The position numbers were made by a program, and so were the translations under genes. Below are positions 24,516-38,800 of a DNA stretch of 64,000 nucleotides, piece after piece; the first letter of the stretch is position 1; every line of letters starts with the position of its first letter. Source of the DNA: Primula veris (Eukaryota; Streptophyta; Magnoliopsida; Ericales; Primulaceae); assembly GCA_963682055.1 (NCBI GenBank), contig OY821741.1, positions 24,250,711 through 24,314,710 of the forward strand. Reading direction: 5' to 3'. The notes under the pieces are model-generated. The model saw nothing but the letters and a program-made list of their open reading frames with translations, was not told where the DNA came from and did not search any database.

Positions 24516-25717
24516 AGATTTAAAGGCCATCACAGCCCAAATACTTAATAAGATTCCTACATTGTTCAAAGGGATGAGAAATGAAGTGAGCAAGTTCAAA
24601 TGCCGAAAGTCTCAATAAATAGGATTAAAGGCCATCACAGCCCAAACCCTTAATAAGACTCTGACATTGAGCAGTTGAATGAATGAGAAAGAAAGTGAGC
24701 ATGTTCAAGCTCGATGTCGAAAATCTCATTAAATAGGATTAAAGGCCATCACAGCCCAAATACTTAATAAGATTCCTACATTGTTCAAAGGGATGAGAAA
24801 TGAAGTGAGCAAGTTCAAATGCCGAAAGTCTCAATAAATAGGATTAAAGGCCATCTCAGCCCAAACCCTTAATAAGACTCTGACATTGAGCAGTTGAATG
24901 AATGAGAAAGAAAGTGAGCATGTTCAAGCTCGATGTCGAAAATCTCATTAAGTAGGATTAAAGGCCATCACAGCCCAAATCCTTAATAAGATTTCTACAT
25001 TGTTCAAAGGGATGAGAAATGAAGTGAGCAAGTTCAAATGCCGAAAGTCTCAATAAATAGGATTAAAGGCCATCACAGCCCAAACCCTTAATAAGACTCT
25101 GACATTGAGCAGTTGAATGAATGAGAAAGAAAGTGAGCATGTTCAAGCTCGATGTCGAAAATCTCATTAAGTAGGATTAAAGGCCATCACAGCCCAAATC
25201 CTTAATAAGATTCCTACATTGTTCAAAGGGATGAGAAATGAAGTGAGCAAGTTCAAATGCCGAAAGTCTCATTAAATATGATTAAAGGCCATCACAGCCC
25301 AAACCCTTAATAAGACTCTGACATTGAGCAGTTGAATGAACGAGAAAGCAACTGAGCATGTTCAAGATCGATGTCGAAAATCACATTAAGTAGGATTAAA
25401 GGCCATCACAGCCCAAATACTTAATAAGATTCCTACATTGTTCAAAGGGATGAGAAATGAAGTGAGCAAGTTCAAATGCCGAAAGTCTCATTAAAAATGA
25501 TTAAAGGCCATCACAGCCCAAACCCTTAATAAGACTCTGACATTGAGCAGTTGAATGAACGAGAAAGCAACTGAGCATGTTTAAGATCGATGTCGAAAAT
25601 CACATTAAGTAGGATTAAAGGCCATCACAGCCCAAATACTTAATAAGATTCCTACATTGTTCAAAGGGATGAGAAATGAAGTGAGCAAGTTTAAATGCCG
25701 AAAGTCTCAATAAATAG
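24516..25717 (+). repeat. Mixed dimers, gaaagaaagtgag-rich
   Basis: About five dimers dominated by the caataaatag A tail, gaatgagaaagaaagtgag and aaatccttaataag. The catctcagccc marker at 24,851 links this stretch to 17,625, 32,078 and 40,617. It contains no deletion-type dimers and no non-satellite sequence. Confidence 0.75.
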
Positions 25718-27757
25718 GATTAAAGGCCATCACAGCCCAAACCCTTAATAAGACTCTGACATTGAGCAGTTGAATGAACGAGAAAGCAACTGAGCATGTT
25801 TAAGATTGATGTCGAAAATCACATTAAGTAGGATTAAAGGCCATCACAGCCCAAATACTTAATAAGATTCCTACATTGTTCAAAGGGATGAGAAATGAAG
25901 TGAGCAAGTTCAAATGCCGAAAGTCTCAATAAATAGGATTAAAGGCCATCACAGCCCAAACCCTTAATAAGACTCTGACATTGAGCAGTTGAATGAATGA
26001 GAAAGCAAGTGAGCATGTTCAAGCTCGATGTCGAAAATCTCATTAAGTAGGATTAAAGGCCATCACAGCCCAAATACTTAATAAGATTCCTACATTGTTC
26101 AAAGGGATGAGAAATGAAGTGAGCAAGTTCAAATGCCGAAAGTCTCAATAAATAGGATTAAAGGCCATCACAGCCCAAACCCTTAATAAGACTCTGACAT
26201 TGAGCAGTTGAATGAACGAGAAAGCAAGTGAGCATGTTCAAGATCGATGTCGAAAATCTCATTAAGTAGGATTAAAGGCCATCACAGCCCAAATACTTAA
26301 TAAGATTCCTACATTGTTCAAAGGGATGAGAAATGAAGTGAGCAAGTTCAAATGCCGAAAGTCTCAATAAATAGGATTAAAGGCCATCACAGCCCAAACC
26401 CTTAATAAGACTCTGACATTGAGCAGTTGAATGAATGAGAAAGCAAGTGAGCATGTTCAAGCTCGATGTCGAAAATCTCATTAAGTAGGATTAAAGGCCA
26501 TCACAGCCCAAATACTTAATAAGATTCCTACATTGTTCAAAGGGATGAGAAATGAAGTGAGCAAGTTCAAATGCCGAAAGTCTCAATAAATAGGATTAAA
26601 GGCCATCACAGCCCAAACCCTTAATAAGACTCTGTCATTGAGCAGTTGAATGAACGAGAAAGCAACTGAGCATGTTCAAGATCGATGTCGAAAATCACAT
26701 TAAGTAGGATTAAAGGCCATCACAGCCCAAATACTTAATAAGATTCCTACATTGTTCAAAGGGATGAGAAATGAAGTGAGCAAGTTCAAATGCCGAAAGT
26801 CTCATTAAATATGATTAAAGGCCATCACAGCCCAAACCCTTAATAAGACTCTGACATTGAGCAGTTGAATGAACGAGAAAGCAAGTGAGCATGTTCAAGA
26901 TCGATGTCGAAAATCTCATTAAGTAGGATTAAAGGCCATCACAGCCCAAATACTTAATAAGATTCCTACATTGTTCAAAGGGATGAGAAATGAAGTGAGC
27001 AAGTTCAAATGCCGAAAGTCTCAATAAATAGGATTAAAGGCCATCACAGCCCAAACCCTTAATAAGACTCTGACATTGAGCAGTTGAATGAATGAGAAAG
27101 CAACTGAGCATGTTCAAGATCGATGTCGAAAATCACATTAAGTAGGATTAAAGGCCATCACAGCCCAAATACTTATTAAGATTCCTACATTGTTCAAAGG
27201 GATGAGAAATGAAGTGAGCAAGTTCAAATGCCGAAAGTCTCATTAAAAATGATTAAAGACCATCACAGCCCAAACCCTTAATAAGACTCTGACATTGAGC
27301 AGTTGAATGAACGAGAAAGCAACTGAGCATGTTTAAGATCGATGTCGAAAATCACATTAAGTAGGATTAAAGGTCATCACAGCCCAAATACTTAATAAGA
27401 TTCCTACATTGTTCAAAGGGATGAGAAATGAAGTGAGCAAGTTTAAATGCCGAAAGTCTCATTAAATATGATTAAAGACCATCACAGCCCAAACCCTTAA
27501 TAAGACTCTGACATTGAGCAGTTGAATGAACGAGAAAGCAAGTGAGAATGTTCAAGATTGATGTCGAAAATCTCATTAAGTAGATTTAAAGGCCATCACA
27601 GCCCAAATACTTAATAAGATTCCTACATTGTTCAAAGGGATGAGAAATGAAGTGAGCAAGTTCAAATGCCGAAAGTCTCAATAAATAGGATTAAAGGCCA
27701 TGACAGCCCAAACCCTTAATAAGACTCTGACATTGAGCAGTTGAATGAATGAGAAAG
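25718..27757 (+). repeat. Block repeated at 4,161 bp, copy 1
   Basis: This block matches 29,879-31,918 at an offset of 4,161 bp, exactly 19 full dimers. Diagnostic shared markers are the rare acttattaag (27,171 and 31,332), aaaggtcatc (near 27,371 and 31,532), tagatttaaagg and ggccatgacagccc (near 27,697 and 31,858). Scattered differences exist, for example agaccatc at about 27,256 only, and a different B subtype at 27,090-27,140. It is an older or partly converted duplication. Confidence 0.8.
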
Positions 27758-29878
27758 AAAGTGAGCATGTTCAAGCTCGATGTCGAAAATCTCATTAAGT
27801 AGGATTAAAGGCCATCACAGCCCAAATCCTTAATAAGATTTCTACATTGTTCAAAGGGATGAGAAATGAAGTGAGCAAGTTCAAATGCCGAAAGTCTCAA
27901 TAAATAGGATTAAAGGCCATCACAGCCCAAACCCTTAATAAGACTCTGACATTGAGCAGTTGAATGAATGAGAAAGAAAGTGAGCATGTTCAAGCTCGAT
28001 GTCGAAAATCTCATTAAGTAGGATTAAAGGCCATCACAGCCCAAATCCTTAATAAGATTTCTACATTGTTCAAAGGGATGAGAAATGAAGTGAGCAAGTT
28101 CAAATGCCGAAAGTCTCATTAAATATGATTAAAGGCCATCACAGCCCAAACCCTTAATAAGACTCTGACATTGAGCAGTTGAATGAACGAGAAAGCAACT
28201 GAGCATGTTTAAGATCGATGTCGAAAATCACATTAAGTAGGATTAAAGGCCATCACAGCCCAAATCCTTAATAAGATTCCTACATTGTTCAAAGGGATGA
28301 GAAATGAAGTGAGCAAGTTTAAATGCCGAAAGTCTCATTAAATATGATTAAAGGCCATCACAGCCCAAACCCTTAATAAGACTCTGACATTGAGCAGTTG
28401 AATGAACGAGAAAGCAACTGAGCATGTTTAAGATCGATGTCGAAAATCACATTAAGTAGGATTAAAGGCCATCACAGCCCAAATACTTAATAAGATTCCT
28501 ACATTGTTCAAAGGGATGAGAAATGAAGTGAGCAAGTTCAAATGCCGAAAGTCTCATTAAATAAGATTAAAGGCCATCACAGCCCAAACCCTTAATAAGA
28601 CTCTGACATTGAGCAGTTGAATGAACGAGAAAGCAACTGAGCATGTTCAAGCTCGATGTCGAAAATCTCATTAAGTAGGATTAAAGGCCATCACAGCCCA
28701 AATACTTAATAAGATTCCTACATTGTTCAAAGGGATGAGAAATGAAGTGAGCAAGTTCAAATGCCGAAAGTCTCAATAAATAGGATTAAAGGCCATCACA
28801 GCCCAAACCCTTAATAAGACTCTGACATTGAGCAGTTGAATGAATGAGAAAGAAAGTGAGCATGTTCAAGCTCGATGTCGAAAATCTCATAAAGTAGGAT
28901 TAAAGGCCATCACAGCCCAAATACTTAATAAGATTCCTACATTGTTCAAAGGGATGAGAAATGAAGTGAGCAAGTTTAAATGCCGAAAGTCTCAATAAAT
29001 ACGATTAAAGGCCATCACAGCCCAAACTCTTAATAAGACTCTGTCATTGAGCAGTTGAATGAACGAGAAAGCAACTGAGCATGTTCAAGATCGATGTCGA
29101 AAATCACATTAAGTAGGATTAAAGGCCATCACAGCCCAAATACTTAATAAGATTCCTACATTGTTCAAAGGGATGAGAAATGAAGTGAGCAAGTTCAAAT
29201 GCCGAAAGTCTCATTAAAAATGATTAAAGGCCATCACAGCCCAAACCCTTAATAAGACTCTGACATTGAGCAGTTGAATGAACGAGAAAGCAACTGAGCA
29301 TGTTTAAGATCGATGTCGAAAATCACATTAAGTAGGATTAAAGGCCATCACAGCCCAAATACTTAATAAGATTCCTACATTGTTCAAAGGGATGAGAAAT
29401 GAAGTGAGCAAGTTTAAATGCCGAAAGTCTCATTAAATATGATTAAAGACCATCACAGCCCAAACCCTTAATAAGACTCTGACATTGAGCAGTTGAATGA
29501 ACGAGAAAGCAAGTGAGAATGTTCAAGATTGATGTCGAAAATCTCATTAAGTAGATTTAAAGGCCATCACAGCCCAAATACTTAATAAGATTCCTACATT
29601 GTTCAAAGGGATGAGAAATGAAGTGAGCAAGTTCAAATGCCGAAAGTCTCAATAAATAGGATTAAAGGCCATCACAGCCCAAACCCTTAATAAGACTCTG
29701 ACATTGAGCAGTTGAATGAATGAGAAAGCAAGTGAGCATGTTCAAGCTCGATGTCGAAAATCTCATTAAATAGGATAAAAGGCCATCACAGCCCAAATAC
29801 TTAATAAGATTCCTACATTGTTCAAAGGGATGAGAAATGAAGTGAGCAAGTTTAAATGCCGAAAGTCTCATTAAATAT
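27758..29878 (+). repeat. Mixed dimers between the two 4,161-bp block copies
   Basis: About ten dimers of several subtypes: aaatcctt/gatttct dimers at 27.8-28.3 kb, tttaagatcg dimers at 28.1-28.5 kb, ctcataaagtagg near 28,890, and the agaccatc/gagaatg/tagatttaaagg trio near 29.4-29.6 kb. At 28,991 a hybrid A tail caataaatac joins two tails otherwise seen separately. A ggataaaagg junction lies near 29,771. No gene is present. Confidence 0.75.
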
Positions 29879-31918
29879 GATTAAAGGCCATCACAGCCCA
29901 AACCCTTAATAAGACTCTGACATTGAGCAGTTGAATGAACGAGAAAGCAACTGAGCATGTTTAAGATTGATGTCGAAAATCACATTAAGTAGGATTAAAG
30001 GCCATCACAGCCCAAATACTTAATAAGATTCCTACATTGTTCAAAGGGATGAGAAATGAAGTGAGCAAGTTCAAATGCCGAAAGTCTCAATAAATAGGAT
30101 TAAAGGCCATCACAGCCCAAACCCTTAATAAGACTCTGACATTGAGCAGTTGAATGAATGAGAAAGCAAGTGAGCATGTTCAAGCTCGATGTCGAAAATC
30201 TCATTAAGTAGGATTAAAGGCCATCACAGCCCAAATACTTAATAAGATTCCTACATTGTTCAAAGGGATGAGAAATGAAGTGAGCAAGTTCAAATGCCGA
30301 AAGTCTCAATAAATAGGATTAAAGGCCATCACAGCCCAAACCCTTAATAAGACTCTGACATTGAGCAGTTGAATGAACGAGAAAGCAAGTGAGCATGTTC
30401 AAGATCGATGTCGAAAATCTCATTAAGTAGGATTAAAGGCCATCACAGCCCAAATACTTAATAAGATTCCTACATTGTTCAAAGGGATGAGAAATGAAGT
30501 GAGCAAGTTCAAATGCCGAAAGTCTCAATAAATAGGATTAAAGGCCATCACAGCCCAAACCCTTAATAAGACTCTGACATTGAGCAGTTGAATGAATGAG
30601 AAAGCAAGTGAGCATGTTCAAGCTCGATGTCGAAAATCTCATTAAGTAGGATTAAAGGCCATCACAGCCCAAATACTTAATAAGATTCCTACATTGTTCA
30701 AAGGGATAAGAAATGAAGTGAGCAAGTTCAAATGCCGAAAGTCTCAATAAATAGGATTAAAGGCCATCACAGCCCAAACCCTTAATAAGACTCTGTCATT
30801 GAGCAGTTGAATGAACGAGAAAGCAACTGAGCATGTTCAAGATCGATGTCGAAAATCACATTAAGTAGGATTAAAGGCCATCACAGCCCAAATACTTAAT
30901 AAGATTTCTACATTGTTCAAAGGGATGAGAAATGAAGTGAGCAAGTTCAAATGCCGAAAGTCTCATTAAATATGATTAAAGGCCATCACAGCCCAAACCC
31001 TTAATAAGACTCTGACATTGAGCAGTTGAATGAACGAGAAAGCAAGTGAGCATGTTCAAGATCGATGTCGAAAATCTCATTAAGTAGGATTAAAGGCCAT
31101 CACAGCCCAAATACTTAATAAGATTCCTACATTGTTCAAAGGGATGAGAAATGAAGTGAGCAAGTTCAAATGCCGAAAGTCTCAATAAATAGGATTAAAG
31201 GCCATCACAGCCCAAACCCTTAATAAGACTCTGACATTGAGCAGTTGAATGAATGAGAAAGCAAGTGAGCATGTTCAAGCTCGATGTCGAAAATCTCATT
31301 AAGTAGGATTAAAGGCCATCACAGCCCAAATACTTATTAAGATTCCTACATTGTTCAAAGGGATGAGAAATGAAGTGAGCAAGTTCAAATGCCGAAAGTC
31401 TCATTAAAAATGATTAAAGGCCATCACAGCCCAAACCCTTAATAAGACTCTGACATTGAGCAGTTGAATGAACGAGAAAGCAACTGAGCATGTTTAAGAT
31501 CGATGTCGAAAATCACATTAAGTAGGATTAAAGGTCATCACAGCCCAAATACTTAATAAGATTCCTACATTGTTCAAAGGGATGAGAAATGAAGTGAGCA
31601 AGTTTAAATGCCGAAAGTCTCATTAAATATGATTAAAGACCATCACAGCCCAAACCCTTAATAAGACTCTGACATTGAGCAGTTGAATGAACGAGAAAGC
31701 AAGTGAGAATGTTCAAGATTGATGTCGAAAATCTCATTAAGTAGATTTAAAGGCCATCACAGCCCAAATACTTAATAAGATTCCTACATTGTTCAAAGGG
31801 ATGAGAAATGAAGTGAGCAAGTTCAAATGCCGAAAGTCTCAATAAATAGGATTAAAGGCCATGACAGCCCAAACCCTTAATAAGACTCTGACATTGAGCA
31901 GTTGAATGAATGAGAAAG
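29879..31918 (+). repeat. Block repeated at 4,161 bp, copy 2
   Basis: This is the second copy of 25,718-27,757. Private changes include gggataagaaatg near 30,706 and gatttctac near 30,903. Its right part, from about 30,707, is in turn repeated 8,539 bp downstream, so one stretch takes part in two duplications of different length and age. Confidence 0.8.
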
Positions 31919-32814
31919 CAAGTGAGCATGTTCAAGCTCGATGTCGAAAATCTCATTAAATAGGATTAAAGGCCATCACAGCCCAAATACTTAATAAGAT
32001 TCCTACATTGTTCAAAGGGATGAGAAATGAAGTGAGCAAGTTCAAATGCCGAAAGTCTCAATAAATAGGATTAAAGGCCATCTCAGCCCAAACCCTTAAT
32101 AAGACTCTGACATTGAGCAGTTGAATGAATGAGAAAGAAAGTGAGCATGTTCAAGCTCGATGTCGAAAATCTCATTAAGTAGGATTAAAGGCCATCACAG
32201 CCCAAATCCTTAATAAGATTTCTACATTGTTCAAAGGGATGAGAAATGAAGTGAGCAAGTTCAAATGCCGAAAGTCTCAATAAATAGGATTAAAGGCCAT
32301 CACAGCCCAAACCCTTAATAAGACTCTGACATTGAGCAGTTGAATGAATGAGAAAGAAAGTGAGCATGTTCAAGCTCGATGTCGAAAATCTCATTAAGTA
32401 GGATTAAAGGCCATCACAGCCCAAATCCTTAATAAGATTCCTACATTGTTCAAAGAGATGAGAAATGAAGTGAGCAAGTTCAAATGCCGAAAGTCTCATT
32501 AAATATGATTAAAGGCCATCACAGCCCAAACCCTTAATAAGACTCTGACATTGAGCAGTTGAATGAACGAGAAAGCAACTGAGCATGTTCAAGATCGATG
32601 TCGAAAATCACATTAAGTAGGATTAAAGGCCATCATAGCCCAAATACTTAATAAGATTCCTACATTGTTCAAAGGGATGAGAAATGAAGTGAGCAAGTTC
32701 AAATGCCGAAAGTCTCATTAAAAATGATTAAAGGCCATCACAGCCCAAACCCTTAATAAGACTCTGACATTGAGCAGTTGAATGAACGAGAAAGCAAGTG
32801 AGCATGTTCAAGAT
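30707..32814 (+). repeat. Block repeated at 8,539 bp, copy 1
   Basis: This block matches about 39,246-41,353 at an offset of 8,539 bp (39 dimers less two bases). Shared rare markers are gatttctac (30,903 and 39,442), tgacagccca (31,862 and 40,401), ccatctcagc (32,078 and 40,617), caaagagatg (32,451 and 40,990) and catcatagcc (32,631 and 41,170). The acttattaag variant at 31,332 is not in the downstream copy, so it arose elsewhere or was converted away. Confidence 0.82.
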
Positions 32815-35800
32815 CGATGTCGAAAATCTCATTAAGTAGGATTAAAGGCCATCACAGCCCAAATACTTAATAAGATTCCTACATTGTTCAAAGGGATGAG
32901 AAATGAAGTGAGCAAGTTCAAATGCCGAAAGTCTCATTAAATATGATTAAATGCCATCACAGCCCAAACCCTTAATAAGACTCTGACATTGAGCAGTTGA
33001 ATGAACGAGAAAGCAAGTGAGCATGTTCAAGATTGATGTCGAAAATCTCATTAAGTTGGATTAAAGGCCATCACAGCCCAAATACTTAATAAGATTCCTA
33101 CATTGTTCAAAGGGATGAGAAATGAAGTGAGCAAGTTCAAATGCCGAAAGTCTCATTAAATATGATTAAAGGCCATCACAGCCCAAACGCTTAATAAGAC
33201 TCTGTCATTGAGCAGTTGAATGAACGAGAAAGCAACTGAGCATGTTCAAGATCGATGTCGAAAATCTCATTAAGTAGGATTAAAGGCCATCACAGCCCAA
33301 ATACTTAATAAGATTCCTACATTGTTCAAAGGGATGAGAAATGAAGTGAGCAAGTTCAAATGCCGAAAGTCTCATTAAAAATGATTAAAGGCCATCACAG
33401 CCCAAACCCTTAATAAGACTCTGTTATTGAGCAGTTGAATGAACGAGAAAGCAACTGAGCATGTTTAAGATCGATGTCGAAAATCACATTAAGTAGGATT
33501 AAAGGCCATCACAGCCCAAATACTTAATAAGATTCCTACATTGTTCAAAGGGATGAGAAATGAAGTGAGCAAGTTCAAATGCCGAAAGTCTCATTAAATA
33601 TGATTAAAGGCCATCACAGCCCAAACCCTTAATAAGACTCTGACATTTAGCAGTTGAATGAACGAGAAAGCAAGTGAGCATGTTCAAGATTGATGTCGAA
33701 AATCTCATTAAGTAGGATTAAAGGCCATCACAGCCCAAATACTTAATAAGATTCCTACATTGTTAAAGGGATGAGAAATGAAGTGAGCAAGTTTAAATGC
33801 CGAAAGTCTCATTAAATATGATTAAAGGCCATCACAGCCCAAACGCTTAATAAGACTCTGTCATTGAGCAGTTGAATGAACGAGAAAGCAACTGAGCATG
33901 TTCAAGATCGATGTCGAAAATCTCATTAAGTAGGATTAAAGGCCATCACAGCCCAAATACTTAATAAGATTTCTACATTGTTCAAAGGGATGAGAAATGA
34001 AGTGAGCAAGTTCAAATGCCGAAAGTCTCATTAAAAATGATTAAAGGCCATCACAGCCCAAACCCTTAATAAGACTCTGACATTGAGCAGTTGAATGAAC
34101 GAGAAAGCAAGTGAGCATGTTCAAGATCGATGTCGAAAATCTCATTAAGTAGGATTAAAGGCCATCACAGCCCAAATACTTAATAAGATTCCTACATTGT
34201 TCAAAGGGATGAGAAATGAAGTGAGCAAGTTCAAATGCCGAAAGTCTCATTAAATATGATTAAAGGCCATCACAGCCCAAACCCTTAATAAGACTCTGAC
34301 ATTGAGCAGTTGAATGAACGAGAAAGCAAGTGAGCATGTTCAAGATCGATGTCGAAAATCTCATTAAGTAGGATTAAAGGCCATCACAGCCCAAATACTT
34401 AATAAGATTCCTACATTGTTCAAAGGGATGAGAAATGAAGTGAGCAAGTTCAAATGCCGAAAGTCTCATTAAATATGATTAAAGGCCATCACAGCCCAAA
34501 CCCTTAATAAGACTCTGACATTGAGCAGTTGAATGAACGAGAAAGCAAGTGAGCATGTTCAAGATTGATGTCGAAAATCTCATTAAGTAGGATTAAAGGC
34601 CATCACAGCCCAAATACTTAATAAGATTCCTACATTGTTAAAGGGATGAGAAATGAAGTGAGCAAGTTTAAATGCCGAAAGTCTCATTAAATATGATTAA
34701 AGGCCATCACAGCCCAAACGCTTAATAAGACTCTGTCATTGAGCAGTTGAATGAACGAGAAAGCAACTGAGCATGTTCAAGATCGATGTCGAAAATCTCA
34801 TTAAGTAGGATTAAAGGCCATCACAGCCCAAATACTTAATAAGATTCCTACATTGTTCAAAGGGATGAGAAATGAAGTGAGCAAGTTCAAATGCCGAAAG
34901 TCTCATTAAAAATGATTAAAGGCCATCACAGCCCAAACCCTTAATAAGACTCTGACATTGAGCAGTTGAATGAACGAGAAAGCAAGTGAGCATGTTCAAG
35001 ATCGATGTCGAAAATCTCATTAAGTAGGATTAAAGGCCATCACAGCCCAAATACTTAATAAGATTCCTACATTGTTCAAAGGGATGAGAAATGAAGTGAG
35101 CAAGTTCAAATGCCGAAAGTCTCATTAAATATGATTAAAGGCCATCACAGCCCAAACCCTTAATAAGACTCTGACATTGAGCAGTTGAATGAACGAGAAA
35201 GCAAGTGAGCATGTTCAAGATTGATGTCGAAAATCTCATTAAGTAGGATTAAAGGCCATCACAGCCCAAATACTTAATAAGATTCCTACATTGTTAAAGG
35301 GATGAGAAATGAAGTGAGCAAGTTTAAATGCCGAAAGTCTCATTAAATATGATTAAAGGCCATCACAGCCCAAACGCTTAATAAGACTCTGTCATTGAGC
35401 AGTTGAATGAACGAGAAAGCAACTGAGCATGTTCAAGATCGATGTCGAAAATCTCATTAAGTAGGATTAAAGGCCATCACAGCCCAAATACTTAATAAGA
35501 TTCCTACATTGTTCAAAGGGATGAGAAATGAAGTGAGCAAGTTTAAATGCCGAAAGTCTCATTAAATATGATTAAAGGCCATCACAGCCCAAACCCTTAA
35601 TAAGACTCTGACATTGAGCAGTTGAATGAACGAGAAAGCAACTGAGCATGTTTAAGATTGATGTCGAAAATCACATTAAGTAGGATTAAAGGCCATCACA
35701 GCCCAAATACTTAATAAGATTCCTACATTGTTCAAAGGGATGAGAAATGAAGTGAGCAAGTTCAAATGCCGAAAGTCTCAATAAATAATAAGATTAAAGG

Positions 35801-38800
35801 CCATCACAGCCCAAACCCTTAATAAGACTCTGACATTGAGCAGTTGAATGAATGAGAAAGCAAGTGAGCATGTTCAAGCTCGATGTCGAAAATCTCATTA
35901 AGTAGGATTAAAGGCCATCACAGCCCAAATACTTAATAAGATTCCTACATTGTTCAAAGGGATGAGAAATGAAGTGAGCAAGTTCAAATGCCGAAAGTCT
36001 CAATAAATAGGATTAAAGGCCATCACAGCCCAAACCCTTAATAAGACTCTGACATTGAGCAGTTGAATGAATGAGAAAGAAAGTGAGCATGATCAAGCTC
36101 GATGTCGAAAATCTCATTAAGTAGGATTAAAGGCCATCACAGCCCAAATACTTAATAAGATTCCTACATTGTTCAAAGGGATGAGAAATGAAGTGAGCAA
36201 GTTCAAATGCCGAAAGTCTCATTAAATATGATTAAAGTCCATCACAGCCCAAACCCTTAATAAGACTCTGACATTGAGCAGTTGAATCAACGAGAAAGCA
36301 ACTGAGCATGTTCAAGATCGATGTCGAAAATCTCATTAAGTAGGATTAAAGGCCATCACAGCCCAAATACTTAATAAGATTCCTACATTGTTCAAAGGGA
36401 TGAGAAATGAAGTGAGCAAGTTTAAATGCCGAAAGTCTCATTAAATATGATTAAAGGCCATCACAGCCCAAACCCTTAATAAGACTCTGACATTGAGCAG
36501 TTGAATGAACGAGAAAGCAAGTGAGCATGTTCAAGATTGATGTCGAAAATCTCATTAAGTAGGATTAAAGGCCATCACAGCCCAAATACTTAATAAGATT
36601 CCTACATTGTTCAAAGGGATGAGAAATGAAGTGAGCAAGTTTAAATGCCGAAAGTCTCATTAAATACGATTAAAGGCCATCACAGCCCAAACCCTTAATA
36701 AGACTCTGACATTGAGCAGTTGAATGAACGAGAAAGCAACTGAGCATGTTCAAGATCGATGTCGAAAATCACATTAAGTAGGATTAAAGGCCATCACAGC
36801 CCAAATACTTAATAAGATTCCTACATTGTTCAAAGGGATGAGAAATGAAGTGAGCAAGTTCAAATGCCGAAAGTCTCATTAAAAATGATTAAAGGCCATC
36901 ACAGCCCAAACCCTTAATAAGACTCTGACATTGAGCAGTTGAATGAACGAGAAAGCAAGTGAGCATGTTCAAGCTCGATGTCGAAAATCTCATTAAGTAG
37001 GATTAAAGGCCATCACAGCCCAAATACTTAATAAGATTCCTACATTGTTCAAAGGGATGAGAAATGAAGTGAGCAAGTTCAAATGCCGAAAGTCTCATTA
37101 AATATGATTAAAGGCCATCACAGCCCAAACCCTTAATAAGACTCTGACATTGAGCAGTTGAATGAACGAGAAAGCAAGTGAGCATGTTCAAGATCGATGT
37201 CGAAAATCTCATTAAGTAGGATTAAAGGCCATCACAGCCCAAATACTTAATAAGATTCCTACATTGTTAAAGGGATGAGAAATGAAGTGAGCAAGTTTAA
37301 ATGCCGAAAGTCTCATTAAATATGATTAAAGGCCATCACAGCCCAAACTCTTAATAAGACTCTGTCATTGAGCAGTTGAATGAACGAGAAAGCAACTGAG
37401 CATGTTCAAGATCGATGTCGAAAATCACATTAAGTAGGATTAAAGGCCATCACAGCCCAAATACTTAATAAGATTCCTACATTGTTCAAAGGGATGAGAA
37501 ATGAAGTGAGCAAGTTCAAATGCCGAAAGTCTCATTAAAAATGATTAAAGGCCATCACAGCCCAAACCCTTAATAAGACTCTGACATTGAGCAGTTGAAT
37601 GAACGAGAAAGCAACTGAGCATGTTTAAGATCGATGTCGAAAATCACATTAAGTAGGATTAAAGGCCATCACAGCCCAAATACTTAATAAGATTCCTACA
37701 TTGTTCAAAGGGATGAGAAATGAAGTGAGCAAGTTTAAATGCCGAAAGTCTCATTAAATATGATTAAAGACCATCACAGCCCAAACCCTTAATAAGACTC
37801 TGACATTGAGCAGTTGAATGAACGAGAAAGCAAGTGAGAATGTTCAAGATTGATGTCGAAAATCTCATTAAGTAGATTTAAAGGCCATCACAGCCCAAAT
37901 ACTTAATAAGATTCCTACATTGTTCAAAGGGATGAGAAATGAAGTGAGCAAGTTCAAATGCCGAAAGTCTCATTAAATATGATTAAAGGCCATCACAGCC
38001 CAAACCCTTAATAAGACTCTGACATTGAGCAGTTGAATGAACGAGAAAGCAAGTGAGCATGTTCAAGATTGATGTCGAAAATCTCATTAAGTAGGATTAA
38101 AGGCCATCACAGCCCAAATACTTAATAAGATTCCTACATTGTTAAAGGGATGAGAAATGAAGTGAGCAAGTTTAAATGCCGAAAGTCTTATTAAATATGA
38201 TTAAAGGCCATCACAGCCCAAACGCTTAATAAGACTCTGTCATTGAGCAGTTGAATGAACGAGAAAGCAACTGAGCATGTTCAAGATCGATGTCGAAAAT
38301 CTCATTAAGTAGGATTAAAGGCCATCACAGCCCAAATACTTAATAAGATTCCTACATTGTTCAAAGGGATGAGAAATGAAGTGAGCAAGTTTAAATGCCG
38401 AAAGTCTCATTAAATATGATTAAAGGCCATCACAGCCCAAACCCTTAATAAGACTCTGACATTGAGCAGTTGAATGAACGAGAAAGCAACTGAGCATGTT
38501 TAAGATTGATGTCGAAAATCACATTAAGTAGGATTAAAGGCCATCACAGCCCAAATACTTAATAAGATTCCTACATTGTTCAAAGGGATGAGAAATGAAG
38601 TGAGCAAGTTCAAATGCCGAAAGTCTCATTAAAAATGATTAAAGGCCATCACAGCCCAAACCCTTAATAAGACTCTGACATTGAGCAGTTGAATGAACGA
38701 GAAAGCAACTGAGCATGTTTAAGATCGATGTCGAAAATCACATTAAGTAGGATTAAAGGCCATCACAGCCCAAATACTTAATAAGATTCCTACATTGTTC

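Noticed and set aside
27171..27180. acttattaag as a local inversion of acttaataag
   Set aside because: The core is nearly palindromic, so one a-to-t substitution gives the same result. It was kept only as a marker for the 4,161-bp duplication.
29662..29871. Minus-strand 69-codon open frame with one residue change
   Set aside because: This is the same satellite reading. The change (Glu to Lys at residue 7) comes from the common ttcaaatg/tttaaatg variant.
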